NCBI GenBank assembly: GCA_009379915.1
Contig: WHSV01000008.1
Coordinates: 1 to 64,000 of the forward strand
Length of the DNA stretch: 64,000 bases
Direction: 5' to 3'
DNA from: Actinomycetota bacterium
Lineage (GTDB): Bacteria; Actinomycetota; CADDZG01; WHSQ01
The notes under the pieces were generated by a model. The model worked only from the letters and a program-made list of their open reading frames with translations. It searched no databases and was not told where the DNA came from. Within the stretch, counting starts at the first letter, position 1; every line of letters starts with the position of its first letter. The translations under genes were made by a program, and so were the position numbers. Shown piece after piece: positions 1 through 8,027 of the stretch.

Positions 1-114
1 CTCGGACGACTTCGAAATCCACCATGAGGATGATCGTCGCCGATTTCGGCGAGGGGGTCGAGCCACAGAGGAGCGGCGGACACCTGGACTGTCCAACTAC
101 AATCGGGGGCCGCG

Positions 115-187
115 GCCCTCGTAGCTCAGGGGATAGAGCATCGGTTTCCTAAACCGTGTGTCGCAGGTTCGAATCCTGCCGGGGGCA
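115..187 (+). tRNA. tRNA-Arg (anticodon CCU)
   Basis: A complete cloverleaf can be drawn. The 7-bp acceptor stem pairs GCCCTCG (115-121) with CGGGGGC (180-186), with discriminator A at 187. A D arm follows, then an anticodon stem 141-145/153-157 enclosing the loop TTCCTAA with CCT at 148-150, and a T arm containing GGTTCGAATCC. CCA is not encoded. CCU reads the rare AGG arginine codon. The gene is also the insertion target of the neighbouring element: the recombinase frame on the opposite strand ends inside it at position 126, so the tRNA 3' half is the expected attachment site and has stayed functional. Confidence 0.96.
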
Positions 188-1910
188 CGGACAAAAGGGG
201 TGCGCGGCCCCCATCAGGGTGCGTCAGTTCGGGAACCAACGTCACCCTGATGGTCAGCTCGCGTTTCGTGGGGTTGTATCTCGCTTCAAAGTTGAGCGCC
301 GCGAGCACGTCGCGGAAGTCCTGATCGCTCACGAGCTCCCAATCCACGTCCAGAAGCGGCAGAGCGGCCACGAGGGCCTCTGCCGACTCCGGATCGGGAA
401 CTTGTTCCATCTCCTTCTCGGCGGTCTCCAGAGCCCGTTGCTTCTTCGCCCTCAAGGTCCCAAGCTCCTCTAGCCGGGCCCGGATGTCGTCTGCGATCTC
501 GTTGTCCGGCTCCTGAGCCTCCAGGTTTGTCACGAGCCTGCGGATTCGCTTCTTGATGCCGTCCAGCTCGGTCCCCAACCGGTCGACCTCGTCGTGAGCG
601 TTGTCCGCTTCCGGTCCGATCTCAGCAAGGCTCCGCTTCAACGCCTCAATACGGTCCGGCCCGAACAGGTGCGTGGCAAGGAACTCGACGACCTTCTCTC
701 CCGCCTTGTCCTCCCGGAGGTAGACCATGCGCGGATGGTCCTCGGGGACGAGCCCCGAGTGCCGGCGATTGATCTCGCACGTGTAGTACGCGGTGTTCCG
801 GCCTCGACGGATCTTGCCGTGCATACGCAGGCCGCATATCCCGCATCTAAGGAACGACCGCAGCACATAGATGTGCTTGCGGTAATCCTCGTGGCCTTCT
901 GCTGCCTTGGTCACGTTGTCGCGCTTTATGGCCGCAGCGTTGGCGCGGTCGAACATCTCGCGTGACACGAGCGGTTCGTGCGCGGGCTCCTCCGACCAGA
1001 TCCACTTCTCCGGAGGATTGATCTTGCCCCCGCGCCTTCGCTGCCGTCGGTTCCATACCTGATAACCGGTGTACTTGGGGTTGTGCAGGATCTCCCACAC
1101 CGACGACCGGCCCCACATGCCCGTCCGTCTCTTCGGATCGGGAGACTGCGGAGGCGGATAGCGCTCCAGATCGCTATTCAGTTTTCTCTGTAGCTCTGTG
1201 ATCGTGAGGCCCCTGATGACGTAGTCGTGAAAGATCGTCTTCACTACCGATGCCGTCATCGGATCGGGCTCCAAGACCTTGATCCTCAATCCCTGCTGAG
1301 CCTTGTGCGGGTTCGGGTGCTCCTGCTCCGCGAACCGATATCCATACAGAGGCTTTCCGCCCGCGTGCCGCCCCTGCTTGGCCGCGGTCTCGATCCCCTG
1401 GCGCGACTTGACCTTCAATTCGTGCAAGTAGCCGCGGGCAAGGCCGACGTTGACATGGCGCAGGACGATCGAGCCAAAAGATTCCTCGAACGGCTCGTCG
1501 ATCGCCCACAGCCGCACGCCTTCATCCGCGAGTTGCTCCTCGACACGAAACGTCACCGACGGGTTGCGTGACAGCCGATTGATCGACTCGCACACGACCG
1601 CGTCGAATTGACCGGAGGAGGCTTCTTCGATCAGATCGACGAGGCCTCCGTCTCTCGGTATCGGGATGTCGAAGCCGACCAGACCCTTGCCTGAGCCGCG
1701 CGCGTCGAGGCGCATCGCGCCCGACTCGACGTCGTAGAAGTGCGCCACGATGCGCCCTCCCGTTTCGGCCACGGCGCGCTCGCAGTTGGCAAGCTGGCGC
1801 GGCAACGAAAGCGTCGGGTCCTGATTGTCCTCGGTCGAGACGCGTCCATAGAACGCGAACCGCATGCGCGCGTCCGCGACCTTCTCTCCGTATGTCGTTT
1901 GTGCTTTCAT
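126..1910 (-). CDS. Large serine recombinase (site-specific integrase)
   Basis: 594 aa. It should catalyse integration and excision of the island through a phosphoserine link. The resolvase-type catalytic domain is at about 17-165, with the nucleophile at Ser25 in FYGRVSTED. A Recombinase domain follows at about 190-310, then a zinc ribbon (LRCGICGLRMHG) near 355-385 and a charged coiled coil at about 420-500. This order is typical of large serine recombinases. The ATG at 1908-1910 has an AGGAGG site 7 nt upstream and overlaps the preceding small ORF by 4 nt. Roughly the last 20 residues (including PPAGFEPATHGLGNRCS) are the antisense of the tRNA, so the integrated C-terminus is target-encoded. 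Family call is firm; attachment sites are inferred. Confidence 0.93.
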   Translation of the reverse strand: MKAQTTYGEKVADARMRFAFYGRVSTEDNQDPTLSLPRQLANCERAVAETGGRIVAHFYDVESGAMRLDARGSGKGLVGFDIPIPRDGGLVDLIEEASSGQFDAVVCESINRLSRNPSVTFRVEEQLADEGVRLWAIDEPFEESFGSIVLRHVNVGLARGYLHELKVKSRQGIETAAKQGRHAGGKPLYGYRFAEQEHPNPHKAQQGLRIKVLEPDPMTASVVKTIFHDYVIRGLTITELQRKLNSDLERYPPPQSPDPKRRTGMWGRSSVWEILHNPKYTGYQVWNRRQRRRGGKINPPEKWIWSEEPAHEPLVSREMFDRANAAAIKRDNVTKAAEGHEDYRKHIYVLRSFLRCGICGLRMHGKIRRGRNTAYYTCEINRRHSGLVPEDHPRMVYLREDKAGEKVVEFLATHLFGPDRIEALKRSLAEIGPEADNAHDEVDRLGTELDGIKKRIRRLVTNLEAQEPDNEIADDIRARLEELGTLRAKKQRALETAEKEMEQVPDPESAEALVAALPLLDVDWELVSDQDFRDVLAALNFEARYNPTKRELTIRVTLVPELTHPDGGRAPLLSVPPAGFEPATHGLGNRCSIP

Positions 1911-2104
1911 CTCTTTCCTCCTTGTGCTCGTTTCCTCGACTGCTGTCCCGTCTTGGTCTGTCGCTTCACGCTACCGGTGAGTCCTGACACTCCCGCTGCC
2001 TTGCGGTTCACCGCCACCGCCTCCAGGAAACGCTGGATGGCGGCAAGCTGACGGACCCGCAAGGCGTCGGCTTCCTCTGGCAGCGCCGGGACGATCTCGA
2101 CCAC
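1907..2104 (-). CDS. Small protein between replication-relaxation protein and recombinase
   Basis: 65 aa, GTG start. Its stop overlaps the recombinase ATG by 4 nt (ATGA), and it begins 23 nt after the replication-relaxation stop, so it sits in one operon with both. The N-terminal half is a predicted amphipathic helix (EEADALRVRQLAAIQRFLEA) and the C-terminal third is very basic (VKRQTKTGQQSRKRAQGGKR), which suggests nucleic-acid binding. No family recognised. Position and charge would fit a recombination accessory or directionality factor, but that is only a guess. The Shine-Dalgarno is weak, so translation may depend on coupling. Confidence 0.55.
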   Translation of the reverse strand: MVEIVPALPEEADALRVRQLAAIQRFLEAVAVNRKAAGVSGLTGSVKRQTKTGQQSRKRAQGGKR

Positions 2105-2127
2105 GACGGAAAGCTCGTCCCGTTTGC

Positions 2128-3135
2128 TCAGGCGACCACCCCCTCATCGGGTGGTTCCTCCTCATCGCCTGGTGGCTCTCCGATCGGAAAGCGCGGCCGA
2201 AGCGATAGCGGCATGAGCCGTGCCCACCGCTGTGCTCCGTCCTCTGTGAAGCAACGTCCGATGCAGTCCGATAGGTCATAGTCCATTCCCTCCTTTGCCG
2301 GCAGTTCCACAATCGTCAGACGTCGGTCGAGCTTGGGCAGCAGCCCCCACGCCCGGCCGAGCACGCCGCGCTGACTCAACATCTCCTCGTTGGCAACGTA
2401 GAAGGACAGGCTCGCGAGCCTGTCTGCGCGCTTGAAGCGCGCGACCGCCTCGGCGAACGCCGCCGCCACAACCCGCTCCCGTCTGTGATTCGGGACCACG
2501 ATCAGGACGCAGGGAAAGTGCTCGGCGCCTTGTTCGGTCCAATCCCTTGCTACCCCGATGTAGCCCGCGAGCTTGTTCGCGAGCTGTCTCGTCGTCTCGG
2601 TGCCGCGGTCGTACTCGAGATAGAAGTCGAGCGCGCCGCCCGGGTGCAGGTAGACCCCATACCCGTCGGGACGGATCCAGCCCTCGGCGGTCCTGACCGT
2701 GCGCTCCGGCACCCACTTGGCAAGTCCGTGGCCGTCGATCGCGCGTCCGGCCTCGATCAGCGTGCAGAAGAACTCGTTGGCCCCGATGCGGTGCGCGAGC
2801 CACGCATCCTGTTCGCGGTCCTCCTCGTCTCTGACCACGTAGCGGAGCTCGGAGCGCGCGACGCCAAGGAGCGATGCCACAACCTGGGCGCCGCTCTCGG
2901 TCAGCGTGTGATGTCCGGATGCCTTCCCCATCCCTCGCGGTCGGGGCGGGTACCAGGTGTCGATGAGTCCGCGCTGCGCGAGATGCCGCAGCCGGTCCTG
3001 GGCGCGCCGAAGCGACCCGAAGAACATCGCCTTCAGGTGTTGGGTGAGCAAGACCTTGTGCTCGTATATGACGGACAGGACGGCGCGCTCGCGCGCGTCA
3101 AGCCCGCGGATGAGGTCCCGAGGATCAAGAGTCAT
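2128..3135 (-). CDS. Replication-relaxation family protein
   Basis: 335 aa from the ATG at 3133-3135, chosen because AGGAGG lies 6 nt upstream. The N-terminal region (MTLDPRDLIRGLDARERAVL, then LTQHLKAMFF, RRAQDRLRHLAQRGL) is a winged-helix typical of the Replic_Relax family (PF13814) found on actinobacterial plasmids and integrative elements. The middle carries the family's nuclease-fold-like core, with an EYDRGTETTRQLANKLAGY segment. These proteins are thought to act in mobilisation or replication of the element. Here the gene heads the small-ORF/recombinase operon. No FtsK/TraB translocase or primase accompanies it in the window, so the element is either reduced or relies on other elements for transfer. 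Confidence 0.85.
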   Translation of the reverse strand: MTLDPRDLIRGLDARERAVLSVIYEHKVLLTQHLKAMFFGSLRRAQDRLRHLAQRGLIDTWYPPRPRGMGKASGHHTLTESGAQVVASLLGVARSELRYVVRDEEDREQDAWLAHRIGANEFFCTLIEAGRAIDGHGLAKWVPERTVRTAEGWIRPDGYGVYLHPGGALDFYLEYDRGTETTRQLANKLAGYIGVARDWTEQGAEHFPCVLIVVPNHRRERVVAAAFAEAVARFKRADRLASLSFYVANEEMLSQRGVLGRAWGLLPKLDRRLTIVELPAKEGMDYDLSDCIGRCFTEDGAQRWARLMPLSLRPRFPIGEPPGDEEEPPDEGVVA

Positions 3136-3271
3136 GGCCGACCTCCTGGTGCCTCGGTCCCTGATCTTGGGCACACTTCTTCCCGACGGCCTCGACCGCC
3201 TCTCTCCGGGCGCGCGACACCCGAGCGGTCACCACCGTCCTTCCGCGTGCGAATGCAACTGCTAACTGCAA
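3125..3271 (-). CDS. Possible 48-aa leader ORF upstream of the replication-relaxation gene
   Basis: The TTG start at 3269-3271 lies 6 nt after a perfect AGGAGG (3278-3283), and the frame runs to a TGA that overlaps the replication-relaxation start by 11 nt. The product is basic (VAFARGRTVVTARVSRARRE) and not recognised. A competing frame from GTG 3275 ends exactly on that start codon (ATGA overlap) but sits only 2 nt from the Shine-Dalgarno. One of the two may be real and couple translation of the next gene. The ribosome site is the only firm evidence. Confidence 0.3.
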   Translation of the reverse strand: MQLAVAFARGRTVVTARVSRARREAVEAVGKKCAQDQGPRHQEVGHDS

Positions 3272-4018
3272 ACACCACCTCCTTTCGCAGGCTCTCCTTG
3301 AGCCCGCGGTCGTTCTTGCCGACCGGCCATCTGGACCGGGCAGCTCTTGTTTCGAAGGCAAGACCGTTGAAGTCACCGCTCGTGTTTCCGGACGTTTGCT
3401 CTTTCGGCCTGCGCGCGTGGCACCTCGCTCTTGAACCGCTCCCAATTTCGGATCTGCTCGCGCGTCTTCTGCCTCGTTCATCCCTGATCACCACATCGAG
3501 CGCGCCTCGCCAAGAGGTGCCCGCGTGGGTCGTGAGGATGCTTAGGCGCGGCGCGCTTGCATCACCCGGTATTGAGATTGGTCGTGGAGCCGAGAAACCT
3601 CGCGCTCAGCCGGTTGAGCTACAGCCCGGTTATCCGAGCGACACTCCTCCGGACCTTCCTTCGCTCGTGACTTGCCCTCTACCCCTTAATCCCATGAAGA
3701 GAGGTCGATTTCCCCACGGTTGAGGAAAAGAGTTCTCTCGGAGATCTATCCCTCTACCTAATAACCCCAAAATCGCGGGGCCGATGGGACAGGATCGGCG
3801 AAGAAATTCCCGGGAACCGTGAGGTTTCCTCATTCCGGTCGCCAAGCAGGGCCGGATCCGGACGTGCCCGTTCGGAGTTCTTTCGGAGTTCTCGCGGAGA
3901 GCCGCCCGGATCTGCCCTTTGACCCCGCTCCCGTCGGGTCTGCGTCGACCGTGCCACCGGGGAGGATTTCGCCTCCTACCCATAAAGGCCATTGAAAGGG
4001 CCCGAATTGGTCACGCGC
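3272..4018. other. Island stretch without a convincing gene
   Basis: About 750 bp between the left operon and the left 29-bp repeat. Frames here are short, compositionally poor and lack ribosome sites. Visible elements are a minus-strand D-arm-like segment near 3590-3630 without a matching T arm, a local direct repeat of TTCGGAGTTC near 3872-3892, and several short GC dyads. It could hold the element's replication or transfer origin, or be eroded cargo; I see no diagnostic motif for either. Confidence 0.5.
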
Positions 4019-4047
4019 GGAGCAAATTTCTTCGATGTAATTTACGA
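4019..4047. repeat. Left copy of a 29-bp imperfect direct repeat flanking the five-gene module
   Basis: It matches the copy at 8678-8706 at 25 of 29 positions in the same orientation. Shared cores are GGAG, AAATTTC and GATGTAATTTA. It lies 31 bp beyond the stop of the module's last gene. The AT-rich core is partly dyad-symmetric (AAATT...AATTT), as recombination or protein-binding sites often are. It differs from the tRNA sequence, so it is not the recombinase attachment site within the tRNA. Confidence 0.75.
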
Positions 4048-4077
4048 AACCGAGCGTCGACCCTTTCCTAACGACAG

Positions 4078-4623
4078 TTAGCGCGGCTGGGGCGGTCTCG
4101 CGCCGAAGCCGATGCGCCTGCGTTCGACCCGTTTCGACCTTGGACTCGGAACCCATCCAAAGAGGGACCATGTTTCCGTGATGACGCGTGGCCCCTCCGG
4201 ACCACCAGCATCGACAACCCGAGTCTTGATGAGCCTCCTGCCGCGGTAGGTGTCTTCGATCTCATAGTCCCCGCGTAAGATTCCAGCGACCGCGTCTACG
4301 GCCTGGGTAGTCCAAGGTCGTCCTTGCCCTCCCGCCTCCCACTCGGTGATGTGTTCGTGGGCTGTAAGCCAAGCGACGATGGCCTCATCTTCAGATAGCC
4401 CGATTTCGATCGCGGCCCCCGGCTCCGAGGAATGAACCAACCGAACCTCGATCGTGTTGTCCTTCGTCCTGGCGTGACCACGATCTCTAATCGAACTCCG
4501 GGATCGATCCAGAAGAGGCGGCTGATACGTCTCAAGCATCGTGAGAAGCTCATCGAGAAACGCTGATTGAGTTTGCGTGGGCTCCTCGAACTCCACGGTG
4601 CCGAACCAATCGCCTAGTGCCAC
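4078..4623 (-). CDS. Unknown protein, last gene of the HARE/GHKL module
   Basis: 181 aa, GTG start at 4621-4623, only 3 nt after the stop of the preceding small gene, so expression is probably coupled. The N-terminus (MALGDWFGTVEFEEPTQTQS) leads into a mixed alpha/beta region (IEVRLVHSSEPGAAIEIGLS, DEAIVAWLTAHEHITEW) and a basic, arginine-rich tail. No signal peptide or membrane segment, so cytoplasmic. I recognise no family. Being last in a tightly packed module suggests an accessory or effector role. Its stop overlaps a short hairpin (CTAAC-GACA-GTTAG, about 4068-4081) that could weakly terminate transcription. Confidence 0.7.
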   Translation of the reverse strand: MALGDWFGTVEFEEPTQTQSAFLDELLTMLETYQPPLLDRSRSSIRDRGHARTKDNTIEVRLVHSSEPGAAIEIGLSEDEAIVAWLTAHEHITEWEAGGQGRPWTTQAVDAVAGILRGDYEIEDTYRGRRLIKTRVVDAGGPEGPRVITETWSLFGWVPSPRSKRVERRRIGFGARPPQPR

Positions 4624-4626
4624 GAC

Positions 4627-4907
4627 CTACTCGCCCACGAACGAGCCATCTGGAGTAATGATGAAATCCAATGTGAGTGGCGCGAATGCTCTCCATCCCC
4701 CATCATCGATACTCACCATTACCCGCAGGTCCCCATCCCTTGGGCTGTCCCAAAAGACTTGGACCTCCAGCTGGTACGTGGTTCCCGAAGGCCCCGAAGC
4801 TCGTATGTCTCTTCTCGACCCAAACGTTCCCGAAGCTCCTCGTACGAGAGCTTCCGTAAGCGCGCTATTTGCTCCGCCATGAGACTCCGGGCCTCGGCTT
4901 TATCCAT
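4627..4907 (-). pseudogene. Short conserved-type protein with a single-base frameshift
   Basis: From ATG 4905-4907 the frame gives MDKAEARSLMAEQIARLRK...EETYELRG. The other frame then continues PSGTTYQLEVQVFWDSPRDG, then DLRVMVSIDDGGWRAFAPLT and DFIITPDGSFVGE, stopping at 4627. Together they make a coherent protein of about 93 aa; one G is missing from a short run (CCCC at 4792-4795 on the plus strand). The joined sequence resembles a widespread small hypothetical family that I recall ending in '..DDFIxxPDGSFVGE'. Either a sequencing deletion or a genuine lesion. It lies between the second winged-helix gene and the 181-aa gene. Confidence 0.72.
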
Positions 4908-4966
4908 CTGCTATCGAGCTGTTCTCACCTTGCCGCGAAAAGGCCACTTTCGTCCTTTCCACACCA

Positions 4967-4980
4967 AGGTGCAGGCACCT
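4967..4980. promoter_or_regulatory. Short dyad in the only gap inside the module
   Basis: AGGTGC-AG-GCACCT is a perfect 6+6 inverted repeat within the 111-bp gap between the second winged-helix gene and the frameshifted small gene. This is the only sizeable gap in an otherwise overlapping operon. It could be an operator or an RNA hairpin modulating the two distal genes; nothing distinguishes these. Confidence 0.35.
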
Positions 4981-5018
4981 GAATCACCTTTGAGATCCGA
5001 CGTAGTCCAAGGAGTGCG

Positions 5019-5696
5019 TTACGACGCATACGCGTTCAACAGACGAAGATCCTCGGCGAATCTGGACTTGAGGGTTTCCTGAAACTCCTGAGCGCGAGCT
5101 AAGTCTTCGCGGTCGAAAGCCACGCGACCGCGACCATCGGACAGCTCCTGAAGATCTCGAGCATCAAGTTCTGCTATGGCTGCCCTAATCACGTGATCGA
5201 CGCGTTCGACGCGTTCACGGATAACTCTAGGGGGCGTCCCGGGCGCAACCCCCCAAAAGTGGCCAGCTTCCCGGAAACTCTTGGGTCTTCCTTGATCCTG
5301 TAACCAACTGCGGAAGACTTCATGATCGAGGATTGCCCGCACGCTTTCTCCGAGGCTTCTATCAACCTTTTCTCTGGCGCCCGCATCTTCAGGAGTTAGC
5401 GTCGACGCTCTCTGAAGTCCCTTTACGGTTAGCCGATAGACGCGGGCTCGAACCTTGGTGAGTAAGCCCTGATCGACGAGACCTTTCTGTCCCTTCCCCC
5501 TACTGTCAAGTTCGCGATGCAGACGTTCCGAGTCAGGATGCTCGGCTTCAAAGCCGCGTAGACCGAATGCGGCTGAATCCAACCGCCACGCCGCGACCGC
5601 AAGCTCTTCCATGGTGAAGGTCTTATCGAGATCTCCACCCGAACACTCAAGCGCGGCCAGCAAAATCTTCGCCTTGAGATCGCCTGCGGTGGCCAT
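5019..5696 (-). CDS. Winged-helix protein of the HARE/GHKL module
   Basis: 225 aa from ATG 5694-5696, whose A overlaps the TGA of the upstream ATPase gene (TGATG), implying translational coupling. Residues 1-100 look like a winged helix: a first helix LKAKILLAALECS, a TMEELAVAAWRL helix, and a wing-like GLLTKVRARVYRLTVKGLQR. A distinctive FGLRGFEAEHPDSERLHREL segment sits in the middle. The C-terminal half is helical, with a FWGVAPGTPPRVIRERVERV segment and a charged end. The spacing of these motifs looks like a conserved family, but I cannot name it. Probably DNA-binding; possibly the specificity or adaptor partner of the ATPase. Confidence 0.75.
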   Translation of the reverse strand: MATAGDLKAKILLAALECSGGDLDKTFTMEELAVAAWRLDSAAFGLRGFEAEHPDSERLHRELDSRGKGQKGLVDQGLLTKVRARVYRLTVKGLQRASTLTPEDAGAREKVDRSLGESVRAILDHEVFRSWLQDQGRPKSFREAGHFWGVAPGTPPRVIRERVERVDHVIRAAIAELDARDLQELSDGRGRVAFDREDLARAQEFQETLKSRFAEDLRLLNAYAS

Positions 5697-8017
5697 CAAC
5701 CTGCCTCAAGCTTTCCGCCTTCGACGTACGCACGAAGCTTCGTCCACATGTTCTGGATAGTCTGCACTCTGCGGTTCTCAAGAGCGATCCGATGCGACGC
5801 CCATAGATCCGGGGGTTCGTTCTCTCCTCGCCGAGTGAACTCTTCATCCATCCACACGAGCTCGACCATCTCCATCAACCGTTCTATGTGGAACAGGCGC
5901 CAGAGGCGAGGAGTCTCTGAGCTTTGCTTGAAGGCGTAGGCAGCCGCGGGACTCTGAAGGTTCAACCAGAAAATGTTGTTTACGTAGTCGACCGTCTCTT
6001 GCCACAGCGCGGGCGCATCAGGATTTCCCTCCCGAACGCGTCCGGTCGCCGGATCGACATCTCGATCGGTCAGCTTCAGCTCGGGAAAGCCACCACCCCG
6101 CTTTTCCTTGTCCTTCGACGGAAGGATTGTCACCTCGACCGGGCGACGAGCCCAGAGACCATCAGCGCCTGCAAAGACGTCAGTCCGGCCCTCTTTGTTC
6201 CCGGTGACCCAGCCCACGGATCCGATTCGGACGAGGGCTTGATCCGCGGCGTCGTGGCGCCAGTCAAGGAGGACATCGGTCGACCTATCGCCGTCGTCGT
6301 CCGTTACCTCGGCTGTGATCAAAGCCTTCTTCCCGACCTCAACAGATAGCTCCCGCGGGGCCAAGAAGACGTGCTCGACCAGCCACACGCGAACGGGAAC
6401 GTGCTCAGATTCGAGTGCCGTCCCTTTGACTCGGACCCAGACGTCGCACTTGCCTTTGCCGACTGGTTTCAGCCACTCTCCGTCGACGCTTCCGACCTTC
6501 GGATCGCTGCTGAACCACTCAAGCCTGGGAGAAGGAATCCGATTCCCGTCGCCGTCCAGCACACTCACGCCGAGCTGATAAGCAAGATTGAGGTCAACCC
6601 CGCGTCCGACGTGTAGGCCTCCGTCCGGAACTGCGTATTCGAGTTCTGAGGGAAACCCTGCCTTTGGCTTCTCCGTGCGCTTCCGACGTTTCTTGGAGAG
6701 GTCGTCGCCCCCTTCGCCACTTCCGCTTCCACCCTGCGCTGAGGGAAGGAAGTTGTTCTTGAAGGCGTCCAACTTGCGATTCTCTTCATGGACCTGGTCC
6801 AAAGAACGTTCATCCAGCTCTTGGCGCCGTAGGTCGTTGATGCGCTTGGCGATCTGCGCGATCTTCTCGGCGGCAAACGCGTCGACAGCTTCTACGAGCG
6901 GGCCGTCCTTCGGGCGCTTTCTTCCGGTCTCGACATACCCAGGATCGAGAGCTGGCAGCTCGACGATCCCGTAGACGAACTGCGCTCCACTATTTCCAGG
7001 GGCGAACTCGGCAATGCTCTTCGAGCCGATTGGTTGTTTGCCGGCGCGGTAATTCATGCGCCATCGGGGACGAAGAAGTTTGTATGCCCAATGCATGTTG
7101 TCCCTGGACGTGAATAGCGTGAGACGTCCAGCGTCCTTCTTTCCCCCCTCGTTAGTGGATATGAGCTGATCGTTGGATAGTGGTAGTTCCTCGGGGATTA
7201 CGTGGACCTCGGGCTTCTCGAGGCTTGGGTACGGAGGAATCTCCGGGAGTTGCAGATGCTTACCGCCGTTCATCGACTTGCCATTGTGGATGGCATAGAT
7301 CTCAACCTGCTCGATCACCATTGCGGTCTGATCGTGGCGCAGAAGCTTCCATACGAGGTCGTCGGCGGGGATGCGCTGTTTATACATCTCTGTCGGCGCC
7401 ACGCCCTCGACGAGGGTGAAGGCCTCGCGAGCAACGATGGCATCGCGAACCACGGTCGGAAGATCGTTGAGATCAATCCCATAGGGCTCCAGCGCCGCGT
7501 TGAGCTCTGCCGTAGTCGATGAGATAGATACCTCTCGCCCCTCAGCTTCGTTGGGAATCCAACCCGGGGTTCCACGATCCTCCGATCCCGGCGGGCCCTC
7601 GAATCCTTTGCAGTTACGCTTGCGGTCGTTAACGCCGAGAAACCGACACTGATCGTCGAACATTGCGAATAGGTAAGCCTTCCCACCCTGCCCTTGCGTT
7701 TGTTCCTCATCCAAGCCAGAGCTGCGGTGCGACGCGCTGGGGTCATGCCACACGCTCCAAGCTTCAACGTCATCGATCATCGCCCCGCCCACATCGAGCA
7801 CGGCGATTCGGCCTGCAGACGTGTCGTTGCCGTCCTGGAATAGCAGGACAGAAGCTCTCTGCTCGACGGCGACGTCAAGGCGATCCGTTTGGTACGCACG
7901 ACGGACGTTCTTCAGTAGTTCCGCAAGTCCATCGTCGTGACCGCTAATCCAACGCGTCGCGGCGCGGAGTGTTCCTTCGTTGTGCCATTGGATCGGTTGG
8001 GTTCTCTCAATCGTCAC
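5696..8017 (-). CDS. GHKL/MORC-like ATPase with two Ig-like (BIG2-type) domains
   Basis: 773 aa. GTG start 8015-8017 chosen because AGGAGG lies 5 nt upstream; a longer frame has no ribosome site. Residues 15-130 carry a degenerate GHKL ATP-binding signature: N-box LAELLKN, G1-like VLDVGGAM, G2-like GQGGKAYLFAMF. A transducer-like region follows (VELPALDPGY, RKRPKDGPLVEA). After a Ser/Gly/Lys linker (about 430-460) come two beta-rich Ig-like units at about 480-660, the first with the BIG2 hallmark SSDPKVGSVDGEWLKPVGKG. A helical tail (NPDAPALWQETVDYVNNIFW) ends the protein. No signal peptide or membrane segment, so the Ig-like units are cytoplasmic. MORC/MutL-type GHKL ATPases occur in restriction-like systems; the defence role is inference. 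Confidence 0.8.
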   Translation of the reverse strand: MTIERTQPIQWHNEGTLRAATRWISGHDDGLAELLKNVRRAYQTDRLDVAVEQRASVLLFQDGNDTSAGRIAVLDVGGAMIDDVEAWSVWHDPSASHRSSGLDEEQTQGQGGKAYLFAMFDDQCRFLGVNDRKRNCKGFEGPPGSEDRGTPGWIPNEAEGREVSISSTTAELNAALEPYGIDLNDLPTVVRDAIVAREAFTLVEGVAPTEMYKQRIPADDLVWKLLRHDQTAMVIEQVEIYAIHNGKSMNGGKHLQLPEIPPYPSLEKPEVHVIPEELPLSNDQLISTNEGGKKDAGRLTLFTSRDNMHWAYKLLRPRWRMNYRAGKQPIGSKSIAEFAPGNSGAQFVYGIVELPALDPGYVETGRKRPKDGPLVEAVDAFAAEKIAQIAKRINDLRRQELDERSLDQVHEENRKLDAFKNNFLPSAQGGSGSGEGGDDLSKKRRKRTEKPKAGFPSELEYAVPDGGLHVGRGVDLNLAYQLGVSVLDGDGNRIPSPRLEWFSSDPKVGSVDGEWLKPVGKGKCDVWVRVKGTALESEHVPVRVWLVEHVFLAPRELSVEVGKKALITAEVTDDDGDRSTDVLLDWRHDAADQALVRIGSVGWVTGNKEGRTDVFAGADGLWARRPVEVTILPSKDKEKRGGGFPELKLTDRDVDPATGRVREGNPDAPALWQETVDYVNNIFWLNLQSPAAAYAFKQSSETPRLWRLFHIERLMEMVELVWMDEEFTRRGENEPPDLWASHRIALENRRVQTIQNMWTKLRAYVEGGKLEAG

Positions 8018-8027
8018 TGTCAGCCTC

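Noticed and set aside
3590-3632. Possible minus-strand tRNA (segment GTAGCTCAACCGGCTGAGC looks like a D arm)
   Set aside because: No T arm (GGTTCGA-type) and no 3' strand able to pair with the acceptor region follow it; the would-be anticodon arm does not fold. At most a tRNA-derived fragment.
2485-3723. 412-aa plus-strand open frame
   Set aside because: Lies antisense to the replication-relaxation gene, which has a family match and an ideal ribosome site; typical GC-rich shadow frame.
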